This document shows, in pieces, positions 24,826 to 32,137 of a stretch of DNA of 64,000 nucleotides. The stretch is taken from positions 1,054,001 through 1,118,000 of the forward strand of contig NZ_CP054932.1 in assembly GCF_013364275.1 (NCBI RefSeq), given 5' to 3'. The DNA is from Actinomadura sp. NAK00032 (GTDB lineage: Bacteria > Actinomycetota > Actinomycetes > Streptosporangiales > Streptosporangiaceae). Under the pieces are notes generated by a model. That model searched no databases and was not told where the DNA came from. It saw only the letters and a list, made by a program, of their open reading frames with translations. Numbering within the stretch: position 1 is the stretch's first letter; each line of letters opens with the position of its first letter. The position numbers were made by a program, and so were the translations under genes.

Positions 24826-27260
24826 TGTTCTCTCTCTCCTTGAGCACTCTGCGGCACCGTCGTGCCGCGTTCGCCGGCGGTTTCATCGCGCTGTTCTTCG
24901 CCGCCGCGCTGATCACCGCCTGCGGCATGCTGATGGACACCGGCCTGCGCAGCCACGTCGCCCCCGAGCGCTACGCCGCCGCCCCGATCATCGTGGCCGG
25001 CGATCCTGACGCGCACCTCGTCCAGGACGACGGCGACCACAAGAACAAGCCCAACACCGCGCGGGCCCGGATCGACGCGTCGCTCACCGGACGGGTGCGG
25101 GCGGTGCCGGGCGTCAGCTCGGCGGTGCCCGAGGTCACCGTCCCCGCCGTCATCGGCGGGCGCGCCGTCGACGGGCACGGCTGGGAGTCGGCCGGGCTGG
25201 CCCCGTCCGTCCTCAAGGAGGGCCGGGCTCCCGCCGCAGCGGGCGAGATCGTCGTGGACTCCTCCGCGCGCCAGGCCGTCGGGACGGACGTGACCGTCCT
25301 GAACCCGCTCGGAACGGGCACGTACCGCGTCGTCGGGATCACCGGGCAGGCGCCGGGGAACCCGTCCGTCTTCTTCAGCACCGAGGAGGCCCGCCGCCTG
25401 ACCGCCGCGCGGCCCGGCCTCACCGCGATCGGCGTCCGGCTCGCGCCCGGCGCGTCCGTCTCCGACACCGCCGAGGCGGTGCGCGCGGCCGTGCGCGGAA
25501 CCGGCGCCACCGTCCACACCGGCACCGACCGCGGACGCGCGGAGTTCCCCGACAGCGGCAGCTCCCGCGTCAAGCTCGTCAGCATGGGCGCCGCGCTCGG
25601 CGGCACGTCCCTGGTCGTGGCGCTGCTGGCCGTCGTCGGCACCTTCGGGCTCATGCTGCAGCAGCGCGAGCGGGAACTCGCCCTGCTGCGCGCCATCGCC
25701 GCGACGCCCCGGCAGCTGCGCCGGATGATCGGCCGGGAGGCCGTCCTGCTCGGCCTCGGCGCGACGGTCCCGGGCGCCGCCGCCGGCCTGTTCCTGGGCT
25801 CCCGGCTGCACGCCGCCTTCGCCGACCTGGACGCCATCCCCGACAACCTGCCGCTGGTCACCGGGCCGATCCCGCCGATCGTCGGCGTCGCCGTCACCGT
25901 CCCGGCCGCCTGGCTGGCCGCCCGGATCGCGGCCCGCCGCATCACCCGGCTCCGCCCGGTCGAGGCCCTCGGCGAGGCCGCGCTGGAACCGCCCCGCACC
26001 CCGTGGTTCCGGCTCGTCGCCGGGCTGGTCGTCCTGGCCGGCGCCGTCGTGCTCGCCGTCGTGCTGTCGTCCGTCCACTCCGAGCGCGGCTCGGGCCCCA
26101 TCACGCCCCTGACCGCGCTGGCGTTCGCGACCGCCGTCGGCCTGCTCGGGCCCGTCCTGACCCGGCTGACGATCCCGCCGGTCACGCTGCCGCTGCGGTT
26201 CTCCGGCGCGGTCGCCGGGTTGGCGGCCGCCAACCTCCGCGCCGGCGCGCGCCGCCTCGCCGCCGTCATCGCCCCGCTCACCCTGATGGTCGCGCTCGGC
26301 TCGACGCTGCTGTTCGCCGAGACGACCATCGACGAGGCCGCCGCGTCCCAGGCCGGCGCGGGCAACGTCGCCGACTACGCCGCCGGCCCCGCGGTGCCCG
26401 GCCCGGCCGCCGACGCGCTGCGCGAGGTGCCCGGCGTCCGGACGGTCACCGAGGTCCTGCACACCCGCGTCCGCGCCGCCAGCACCCCCTACAGCGCCCA
26501 GGGCGTCACCCCCGGCGGCCTCGCGAACACCATGGACCTCGACGTGCGCTCCGGCTCCCTGGACGACTTCGGCGACGGCACCATGGCCGTCCGCCAGGGC
26601 CTCGGCAAGGAGGTCGGCGACAAGGTGACCTTCGCCATGGCCGACGGAACCCTGGTGACGCTCCGCGTCGTGGCCGTCTACCACCGCGGATTGGGCTTCG
26701 GCGACCTCACCCTGCCGCACTCCCTGGTGGCAGCCCACGTCGACGTCCCGATGGGAACCGCGCTCGTCGCCGCCCCCGGCGTGAGCGGCGACGCCCTGAA
26801 GAGCGCCGTGGCGGCCTACCCCGGCCTCACCCTGCACGCCCGGACGGACGTTCCCGCCAGGCCGAGCGGCAGCGCGGTCAACTACCTGTCCCTCGGCATG
26901 ATCGTCGCCTTCGCCGCCATCTCCGCCGCCAACGCGCTGGCCATGGCGACCGCCGGCCGCGTTCGCGAACTGGCCATGTTCCGGCTCGCCGGCGGCACCC
27001 GCCGGCAGGTGCTGCGGATGCTCCGCTGGGAGACCCTGACCGCCGTCCTGGTCGCGGCCGTCCTCGGCACCGTGATCGCCTACGCGACGCTGACCGCCTT
27101 CAGCACCGGGATGGTCGGGTCCGGCGATCCGCACATCCCGGTCGTCGGGCTCGTCGCCATCATCGGCGCCATGGGGGCCCTGGCCGTCCTGGCCACCACC
27201 CTCCCGGCCCGCCTGGCCTTGCGCCGCCCGCCTGCCGACGCCATCGGAGCCCGCGAATGA
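24825..27260 (+). CDS. FtsX-like (MacB-type) ABC permease
   Basis: An 811-residue membrane protein with the 1+3 / 3+... helix layout of long actinobacterial FtsX-family permeases. It has an N-terminal helix (about residues 15-35), a large extracytoplasmic domain (35-250), three helices (about 255-365) with the cytoplasmic QQRERELALLRAIAATPRQLRR loop, a second helix block, a second external domain (about 500-680), and a final FtsX block with GRVRELAMFRLAGGTRRQVLRML. Its ATG overlaps the ATPase stop, so the pair is one transporter. Substrate unknown; the permease pairs with the kinase-regulator system at 21328-24006. Confidence 0.88.
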   Translation: MFSLSLSTLRHRRAAFAGGFIALFFAAALITACGMLMDTGLRSHVAPERYAAAPIIVAGDPDAHLVQDDGDHKNKPNTARARIDASLTGRVRAVPGVSSAVPEVTVPAVIGGRAVDGHGWESAGLAPSVLKEGRAPAAAGEIVVDSSARQAVGTDVTVLNPLGTGTYRVVGITGQAPGNPSVFFSTEEARRLTAARPGLTAIGVRLAPGASVSDTAEAVRAAVRGTGATVHTGTDRGRAEFPDSGSSRVKLVSMGAALGGTSLVVALLAVVGTFGLMLQQRERELALLRAIAATPRQLRRMIGREAVLLGLGATVPGAAAGLFLGSRLHAAFADLDAIPDNLPLVTGPIPPIVGVAVTVPAAWLAARIAARRITRLRPVEALGEAALEPPRTPWFRLVAGLVVLAGAVVLAVVLSSVHSERGSGPITPLTALAFATAVGLLGPVLTRLTIPPVTLPLRFSGAVAGLAAANLRAGARRLAAVIAPLTLMVALGSTLLFAETTIDEAAASQAGAGNVADYAAGPAVPGPAADALREVPGVRTVTEVLHTRVRAASTPYSAQGVTPGGLANTMDLDVRSGSLDDFGDGTMAVRQGLGKEVGDKVTFAMADGTLVTLRVVAVYHRGLGFGDLTLPHSLVAAHVDVPMGTALVAAPGVSGDALKSAVAAYPGLTLHARTDVPARPSGSAVNYLSLGMIVAFAAISAANALAMATAGRVRELAMFRLAGGTRRQVLRMLRWETLTAVLVAAVLGTVIAYATLTAFSTGMVGSGDPHIPVVGLVAIIGAMGALAVLATTLPARLALRRPPADAIGARE

Positions 27261-27330
27261 GACGAAGGCGCGTCCGTAGATGAGCGGTCCGGCCGTGCCG
27301 ATGCCCGGCCGGACTTAGCCCTTCATCGAG

Positions 27331-27420
27331 CTATGAACTGCAAAGATACCGTTTCTAATATTATTGGGTAATTGATATCAATATTGGACAGAAAGCAGTG
27401 GGCAGTGGTCAAGTAACCGC
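27331..27420 (+). promoter_or_regulatory. AT-rich island upstream of the beta-lactamase
   Basis: By hand count only 18 of the 60 bases at 27331-27390 are G or C, a sharp contrast with the surrounding high-GC DNA. It contains the perfect palindrome ATTGATATCAAT (27371-27382) and repeated AATATT words. It lies directly before the beta-lactamase start and must hold its promoter, but I could not fix a -35/-10 pair. A repressor site or a binding site for a nucleoid silencer such as Lsr2 are both possible. Confidence 0.55.
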
Positions 27421-28311
27421 ATGATCAAGCTTTCTTCCCAAAATCTGCGCGTCCGGCTGGGCGCCACCGCGCTGACCGCGCTCACCCTCCTCGGTACCGC
27501 CGCGTGCGGTGCGGGCGCCCATGACTCCGTGCCGCGCGGCGCCGCCGTCGTCGCGGCGGCCGATCAGATCCGGCCCGGCGTCACCGAGCGCGGCGACCTG
27601 CGGGCCGTCTTCGACGCGGCGGGCGTGCATGGCTCGTTCGCGCTGCTGGACGTCGCGACCCGGCACACGACCGTGGTGGACCGGCGGCGCGCCCAGACCC
27701 CGCTGGTGCCCGCCTCCAGCTTCAAGGTCCCGCACGCGCTCGTCGCCCTGGAGACCGGGGCCGTCGAGAGCCCCGACGAGGTGATCCCCTGGGACGGGAC
27801 GCCGCAGCCGTTCCCCGAATGGGAGCAGGACATGACGATGCGGGAGGCCGTCCGCGTGTCGAACGCGGCGGCGTTCCAAGTCATCGCCCGCCGCATCGGC
27901 CTGAAGCGCGAACGGCAGTGGCTGCACCGGCTCGGCTATGGCAACCGCCAGATCGGGACGGTCGTGGACCGGTTCTGGCTGGACGGCCCGCTGGAGATCT
28001 CGGCGGTCGAGCAGACCCGGTTCATGGCGCGGCTGGCGGCCGGGCGCCTGCCCGCCTCGCGCGAGCACCAGCGCACCGTCCGCGAACTGATCAAGCAGGA
28101 GGAGACGGACGGGTACGCGCTGTTCGCCAAGTCCGGCTGGCAGAACGCCCCCGACCCCGGCACCGGCTGGTGGACCGGCTGGGTCGAGCGCGGCGGACGC
28201 GTGCACGCCTTCGCCCTGAACATCGACATCACCGAGGAGAGCGACGCCCCCAAGCGCGCCGCGCTCGCCCGCGAACTGCTGCGGCGACTGGACATCCTGC
28301 CCACCGCGTGA
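27421..28311 (+). CDS. Class D (OXA-like) beta-lactamase, lipoprotein
   Basis: A 296-residue protein with a signal and lipobox ending at Cys29 (LGTAAC), so it is probably anchored outside the membrane. Class D motifs appear in order: motif 1 S99-S-F-K102 (serine nucleophile and the lysine that is carboxylated), motif 2 S147-N-A where OXA enzymes usually have S-x-V, motif 3 YGN at 173-175, KSG at 237-239 and the WWTGW tryptophans after it. Hydrolysis of penicillins, or a sensor-like role as in BlaR ectodomains, is possible; no BlaR-type membrane part is present. No ribosome site is evident before ATG 27421. It follows the AT-rich island and ends at a strong terminator. Confidence 0.85.
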   Translation: MIKLSSQNLRVRLGATALTALTLLGTAACGAGAHDSVPRGAAVVAAADQIRPGVTERGDLRAVFDAAGVHGSFALLDVATRHTTVVDRRRAQTPLVPASSFKVPHALVALETGAVESPDEVIPWDGTPQPFPEWEQDMTMREAVRVSNAAAFQVIARRIGLKRERQWLHRLGYGNRQIGTVVDRFWLDGPLEISAVEQTRFMARLAAGRLPASREHQRTVRELIKQEETDGYALFAKSGWQNAPDPGTGWWTGWVERGGRVHAFALNIDITEESDAPKRAALARELLRRLDILPTA

Positions 28312-28350
28312 GCATCCCGGGGTGACGGGAAGACCCCGCCCCCGCCGTCC

Positions 28351-28382
28351 GTCCTGCTCCGGCCCGCCCGCCGGAGCAGGAC
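28351..28382. terminator. Perfect 13-bp hairpin, bidirectional terminator
   Basis: GTCCTGCTCCGGC (28351-28363) and GCCGGAGCAGGAC (28370-28382) pair perfectly around a six-base loop. It stands between the convergent beta-lactamase and sigma-factor genes. The bases from 28383 to 28443 hold no gene I can support. Confidence 0.75.
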
Positions 28383-28443
28383 ACCTTCCCGCACGTCATG
28401 CCCGTCGCCGCGGCCAAGGTGCTCACCCGCGCCGCCGACGCCC

Positions 28444-29316
28444 TCAACTCGCGCTCTGGGCGGCCCGGAGGACGATGATGTCGAGGGCGTGGAGCCGGTC
28501 GGCGTCGGTTTCCGTGCCGATGTGGGTGATCCGGTCATTCTCGACGGTGAAGGCGATGACGGCCTTGGGCACGCCGTGGTGGAACCAGACCGCCGCCGGC
28601 TCGCCGTCGACGAGGGCGAGGTGGGCGGCCCGGGCCCGTCCGGCGAAGAAGGACGCCACGGCCTCGGCGCCGTGGAGTTCGCCGACGGCCACCGCGTCGG
28701 GGTCGAGGAGGTCGAGCAGGGCCTGGAAGTCGCCGCCGCGCGCCGCCGCGAGGAACGCCGCGACGATCTCCCGTTTCGCCGACCGCGCCGCGTCCGACGC
28801 CTCGGCGGCGCCCTGCACGCGGCGCCGCGCCCGGCTGGCGAGCTGCCGGGCCGCCGCCGGCGACCGGTCGAGGATGCGGCCGATCTCCCCGAACGACACC
28901 GCGAAGATGTCGTGCAGGACGAACGCGAGCCGCTCGGCGGGCGCGAGGGTGTCCAGCACCACCATGAGCGCGACGCCGACCGAGTCGGCCAGCAGCGCCT
29001 CGTCCTCCGGATCCGCCCGGCCCACCGGGTGGACGCCCGCCTGAGGCGTCGCGGGCTCGGGCGGCAGCGCCCCCGCGGCCTCCTCCGGCCTGCTGCGGCG
29101 CGCCTCCATCATGTTCAGGCACACCCGTGCGACGACGGTCGTCAGCCACCCCCCGGGGTTCTCCACCTGGCCGGTGTCGGCGCGGCTGACCCGGGCCCAC
29201 GCCTCCTGCACCGCGTCCTCGGCCTCGCTCCGCGAGCCCAGCATGCGGTACGCCACCGCCTGCAGATGCCGCTGGTGCTCGGCGAACCGCGCGCTCAGCC
29301 AGTCCTGCTCAGCCAT
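28444..29316 (-). CDS. ECF sigma factor with C-terminal SnoaL domain (ECF41-type)
   Basis: A 290-residue extracytoplasmic-function sigma factor. Region 2 (about residues 10-75) includes YRMLGSRSEAEDAVQEAWAR and WLTTVVARVCLNMM; region 4 (about 120-170) includes LAPAERLAFVLHDIFAVSFGEIGRILDRSPAAARQLASRAR. The last 110 residues are a SnoaL/NTF2-like domain that in the ECF41 group acts in place of a separate anti-sigma factor. The linker has LPPEP, near the group's conserved WLPEP. A likely autoregulated promoter lies upstream (29354-29380), and an exact ECF41 promoter precedes the decarboxylase at 40023. The divergent VOC gene may belong to the same regulon. Confidence 0.88.
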   Translation of the reverse strand: MAEQDWLSARFAEHQRHLQAVAYRMLGSRSEAEDAVQEAWARVSRADTGQVENPGGWLTTVVARVCLNMMEARRSRPEEAAGALPPEPATPQAGVHPVGRADPEDEALLADSVGVALMVVLDTLAPAERLAFVLHDIFAVSFGEIGRILDRSPAAARQLASRARRRVQGAAEASDAARSAKREIVAAFLAAARGGDFQALLDLLDPDAVAVGELHGAEAVASFFAGRARAAHLALVDGEPAAVWFHHGVPKAVIAFTVENDRITHIGTETDADRLHALDIIVLRAAQSAS

Positions 29317-29353
29317 CCGTCACACTCCCGCCAGATTTCCTGTCATTGAAAGT

Positions 29354-29380
29354 GACAGGCGCGATCGCGCCGATGTGACA
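29354..29380 (-). promoter_or_regulatory. Candidate ECF41 autoregulatory promoter
   Basis: On the minus strand TGTCACA (29374-29380), 16 bases, then TGTC (29354-29357). The published ECF41 consensus is TGTCACA, about 16 bases, CGTC; this site matches the -35 exactly and three of four -10 bases. It points at the sigma-factor gene. The inverted repeat CCTGTCA/TGACAGG (29339-29345 and 29353-29359) overlaps it. Confidence 0.55.
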
Positions 29381-29443
29381 GCCGGAAACCCGGCCGTCCG
29401 CCCCGCCGCATCCGGCGGGCCGCTCACCAGCAAGGAGACAAGT

Positions 29444-29857
29444 ATGAAGGCCCATGTCAGCTCCATCCTCCTCGGCGTCCGGGACATGGACCGGACCAAG
29501 CGGTTCTACACCGAAGGACTCGGCTGGACGATCAAGAACGACTGGGGCATCTCGGTGTTCTTCGAGTCCGACGGCGCCTCGCCCGTCGGCTTCTACGGCC
29601 GCGACGGGCTGGCCGAGCAGGTCGGCACGAGCCCGGACGGCAGCGGCTTCAGCGGCCTCGTCCTCACCTACGTCGTCCGCAGCCAGGAGCGGGTGGACGC
29701 GGTCATGGCGGAGGCCGAGAAGGCCGGCGCCACGATCCTCAAGCCCGCCGGCGCCCTGCCCTGGGGCGGCTACGGCGGCACCTTCGCCGACCCCGAGGGC
29801 TACATCTGGAGCCTCGCCCACAGCGACAACGGCAAGGACCAGCCCTACGCCGAATAG
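29444..29857 (+). CDS. VOC-family (glyoxalase/dioxygenase fold) protein
   Basis: A 137-residue vicinal-oxygen-chelate protein starting at ATG 29444 after AAGGAGA. The two beta-alpha-beta-beta-beta modules are visible: SSILLGVRDMDRTKRFYTEGLGW in the first and the C-terminal GTFADPEGYIWSLAH in the second. Potential metal ligands are Glu in the second module; the first-module His of typical glyoxalases is not evident, so it may be a binding protein or resistance protein and not an enzyme. It is divergent from the ECF41-type sigma factor, a frequent neighbour arrangement. A hairpin terminator follows. Confidence 0.83.
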   Translation: MKAHVSSILLGVRDMDRTKRFYTEGLGWTIKNDWGISVFFESDGASPVGFYGRDGLAEQVGTSPDGSGFSGLVLTYVVRSQERVDAVMAEAEKAGATILKPAGALPWGGYGGTFADPEGYIWSLAHSDNGKDQPYAE

Positions 29858-29915
29858 CCCCCGACGGGTACTTGTAGAAGGTCACAGCGTCTCGTGACCG
29901 CACCAACAGCGCGCG

Positions 29916-29940
29916 GGCCCCGGCCGGCACGGCCGGGGCC
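29916..29940 (+). terminator. Hairpin terminator after the VOC gene
   Basis: GGCCCCGGCCG (29916-29926) pairs perfectly with CGGCCGGGGCC (29930-29940) around a three-base loop. It ends 24 bases before the next gene. Confidence 0.6.
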
Positions 29941-29964
29941 GCGCATCCGCAGAAAGGCGAGATC

Positions 29965-30399
29965 GTGAAGTTCCGCACCGTGGTAGAGCCTCCGGAGCCC
30001 ATGCGGGGCCTGAAGGTCCCCGCCGGGATCGTCGAGGAACTCGGCGGCGGCGCGCGGCCGAGAGTGAAGATCACCGTCAACGGGCACTCGTGGCGCAGCA
30101 GGGTCGCCATCATGCGCGGCCGCCACCTGCTCGGCCTCAGCAACGCCAACCGGCAGGCCGCGGACGTCGCGATCGGCGAGGAGGTCGAGGTCGACCTGGA
30201 GCTCGACACCGAACCGCGCGACGTCGTCGAGCCGCCGGACTTCGCCCGCGCTCTGGACGACGACCCCGCCGCCCGCGCCGCCTACGACACGCTCACCGAC
30301 AGCCGCAAGCGCGAGCACGTCCGCGCCATCGAGAGCGCGAAGAAGCCCGAGACGCGTCGCCGGCGCATCGAGAAGGCCGTCGCCGCCCTGCGCGGCTGA
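29965..30399 (+). CDS. DUF1905 / YdeI-OmpD-associated domain protein
   Basis: A 144-residue protein from GTG 29965 with GAAAGGCGA upstream. The N-terminal half is a DUF1905 beta-barrel-like domain (VPAGIVEELGGGARPRVKITVNGHSWRSRVA and IGEEVEVDLELD). The C-terminal half is the YdeI/OmdA helical tail (FARALDDDPAARAAYDTLTDSRKREHVRAIESAKKPETRRRRIEK). This two-part layout is common in actinomycetes; the tail family is linked to bacteriocin and antimicrobial peptide tolerance in enterobacteria, but no function is proven here. It stands alone between the VOC terminator and the GAF gene. Confidence 0.85.
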   Translation: MKFRTVVEPPEPMRGLKVPAGIVEELGGGARPRVKITVNGHSWRSRVAIMRGRHLLGLSNANRQAADVAIGEEVEVDLELDTEPRDVVEPPDFARALDDDPAARAAYDTLTDSRKREHVRAIESAKKPETRRRRIEKAVAALRG

Positions 30400-30511
30400 C
30401 CCCCGAACCCCCCGCCCGGCCCGCGAAATGACAAGGGCCCAGCCCGAACCCGCGACAGGGGGCCGGGCGCGTCGGCGGCCCACCTCCGGAGTTCACACGG
30501 CGTGATCTCTG

Positions 30512-31117
30512 CTAGGTCGTGTCGGGTGGGCGGAGAGCGAGCATCGGCGCGGTCGCGTGGTCGTCCGGCGGGGTCGTCGCGCGCTGGTCTTCGGCGAGCT
30601 GGACCAGGCGCGCGGAGGTGTCGGCGAACAGCAGCAACTGGCGCGCGGCGGCCGGGCTGAACGGCTGCGCGCCCGGCTGCCCGAGGACGGCGAGCACTCC
30701 GCGCGCCGCCTCGCCGGTGTCCAGCGGCAGGATGAGGATCGGGCCGGCCGGCAGGGTGCTGAGCGTCTGGTCGGCGACGATCCGCGCGGACAGGGCCCGG
30801 CGGGAGCCGAAGGCCCGGCCGAGCATCGACTTGCCGCGCCGCACCGTCAGTCCGCGTATCCGGTCGCTGCCCGCGCCGACCGCGATGTCGATCCGCAGCG
30901 TGTGGGCGGCTTCGGAGGGGAGGGCGATGAACGCCAGCGGGACGCCCGCCATCGCGCGGGCGCGTTCGGCCACGAGGATCAGCAGCCGGGGGAGGGAGGC
31001 TCCGTGCAGGACCGCCGTCATCAGGTCGAACGACGCGGCGAGGCGCCGGCCGTCCTCCGGGCCCCGTGCGTCGTCCGCAGGCCCCCAGGCGCTCACGGGT
31101 AGATCGTGGCCGGTCAT
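30512..31117 (-). CDS. GAF-domain protein
   Basis: A 201-residue cytosolic protein with one GAF domain from about residue 30 to 165 (LVAERARAMAGVPLAFIALPSEAAHTLRIDIAVG, then MLGRAFGSRRALS and PAGPILILPLDTG). GAF domains bind small ligands or mediate dimerisation. No output domain is attached, so it probably works with a partner such as the PAS-GAF-phosphatase at 32138 or a kinase. It starts 20 bases after the truncated STAS gene (31138-31251), which suggests that both were once part of an anti-sigma control unit. Confidence 0.75.
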   Translation of the reverse strand: MTGHDLPVSAWGPADDARGPEDGRRLAASFDLMTAVLHGASLPRLLILVAERARAMAGVPLAFIALPSEAAHTLRIDIAVGAGSDRIRGLTVRRGKSMLGRAFGSRRALSARIVADQTLSTLPAGPILILPLDTGEAARGVLAVLGQPGAQPFSPAAARQLLLFADTSARLVQLAEDQRATTPPDDHATAPMLALRPPDTT

Positions 31118-31137
31118 GGCTTCATCCCCTTGCGCGC

Positions 31138-31251
31138 TCAGGCCGCTGCGAGGTCGAGTTCACCGTTGACGGCGATGACGGTGCGGTCGCCGAGCAGTTC
31201 GCGGGTGAGCCCGGCCTCGGACGTGTGGACGGGCTGGTGTTGCGGCGTCAT
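31138..31251 (-). pseudogene. Truncated STAS (anti-sigma antagonist) gene
   Basis: A 37-codon frame from ATG 31249-31251 ends in GDRTVIAVNGELDLAAA and a stop. This is exactly the first strand pair of STAS-domain anti-anti-sigma factors (VxGELDLAT...), but the rest of the about 110-residue domain, including the phosphorylated serine, is missing. The GAF gene follows at once, so the C-terminal part appears to have been deleted. It may still be translated as a coupled leader for the GAF gene. Confidence 0.5.
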
Positions 31252-31534
31252 GGCGCCGGACCTGTCTGGCCCCGAAAGGACCGAGCATCCAGAAACCAGG
31301 GGACGCGGGCTTGGCCGCCCGCGTCGAAGACCCTCGTCACCACGACCCTACGCCCTCACGGCCGGAATCGCGGCGCCCGACGGACTCCAGCCGCACTCCG
31401 TCGCCCCCAGGCGTGCGCGTCCCGGTGCCGTAGACTCGGGGACACCGTGGGCATTTCGAGCGCAGGCCGTCTTACCGGCGCCGTCCTCGGTGATACATGA
31501 ACCGGTCTGTGCAGACCGAGAATGGGGCCCCTCA
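31252..31534. promoter_or_regulatory. Divergent non-coding region upstream of the DUF5994 gene
   Basis: No gene is supported in this 283-base stretch. A TAGACT at 31431-31436 in a GCCGTAGACTCGG context looks like a plus-strand -10 element, and CGGTCTG-TG-CAGACCG (31503-31518) is a compact hairpin 17 bases before the DUF5994 start, which may affect its translation. Confidence 0.35.
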
Positions 31535-32023
31535 ATGGCCCGCGTCGCCACGCAACGCGCCTTCCCGTTCCCCGCAGCCACCCCGCTCGAACTGCCGGCA
31601 CCACCCGCTCCGCGGCTCCGCCTGGTCCCGGGCGGAACGGGCCGCGGGATCATGGACGGCGGCTGGTGGCCCCGATCCCGCGACGCCGACGCCGAGCTCA
31701 CCGGACTGCTGACCGCGCTGGCCCGCGCGGACCGGCTCCCGGACCGCGTCACCCGCGTGGCCATCGACTTCGACGACTGGGACGACTCCCCGCTGCGCAT
31801 CTCCGTTCTGGGCCGCGAGGTGAGGGTCCACTGGCTGGCCCACCTCGACCACATGGTCGCGATCACCTGCGGCCGGGCGGACCCGCTCCTGCTTCTCGTC
31901 GTCCCGCCCGGGACGAGGCCGTCCGCCGCGAAGGCCGCCCTGGCCCGATCCGTCGTCGAGGCCGGCGACGTGATGCCGCAGGAGATCCTGGCCTCCTGCG
32001 ACATCTCCACCGTCCGCGCCTGA
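31535..32023 (+). CDS. DUF5994 family protein
   Basis: A 162-residue cytosolic protein. The family pattern is recognisable: a proline-rich start, PRLRLVPG, then GIMDGGWWPRSRDADAELTGLLTAL, a strand with VAIDFDDWDDSP, and LLLLVVPPGTRPSAAKAAL near the end. Members are common in Streptomyces and Actinomadura near SpoIIE-type phosphatases and STAS proteins; their role is unknown. Here it is followed 114 bases later by a PAS-GAF-PP2C phosphatase, which fits that association. Start ATG 31535 is chosen to match the family N-terminus; the ribosome site is weak. Confidence 0.75.
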   Translation: MARVATQRAFPFPAATPLELPAPPAPRLRLVPGGTGRGIMDGGWWPRSRDADAELTGLLTALARADRLPDRVTRVAIDFDDWDDSPLRISVLGREVRVHWLAHLDHMVAITCGRADPLLLLVVPPGTRPSAAKAALARSVVEAGDVMPQEILASCDISTVRA

Positions 32024-32137
32024 CCCACGCTCGGCAGGCACCCGCACCGGCACGGGGCCCGCGCGACCCTTCCCCGGGTGTTCGGAGAGGAACCCGGGGA
32101 AGGGGCATGGGTATCCGATCCGCCGCGGGGGGGTGAG

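Noticed and set aside
24714..27134. Minus-strand open frame of 806 codons opposite the FtsX-type permease
   Set aside because: Gly/Asp/Gln-rich shadow; the plus strand has recognisable permease domains.
28383..28443. Protein-like stretch (HVMPVAAAKVL) after the beta-lactamase terminator
   Set aside because: Too short, no start or stop of its own, and between two convergent genes; most likely chance.
29374..29397. ECF41 promoter directed at the VOC gene
   Set aside because: TGTGACA and CGTC are present on the plus strand, but the -35 has a mismatch and the gap is only 14 bases.
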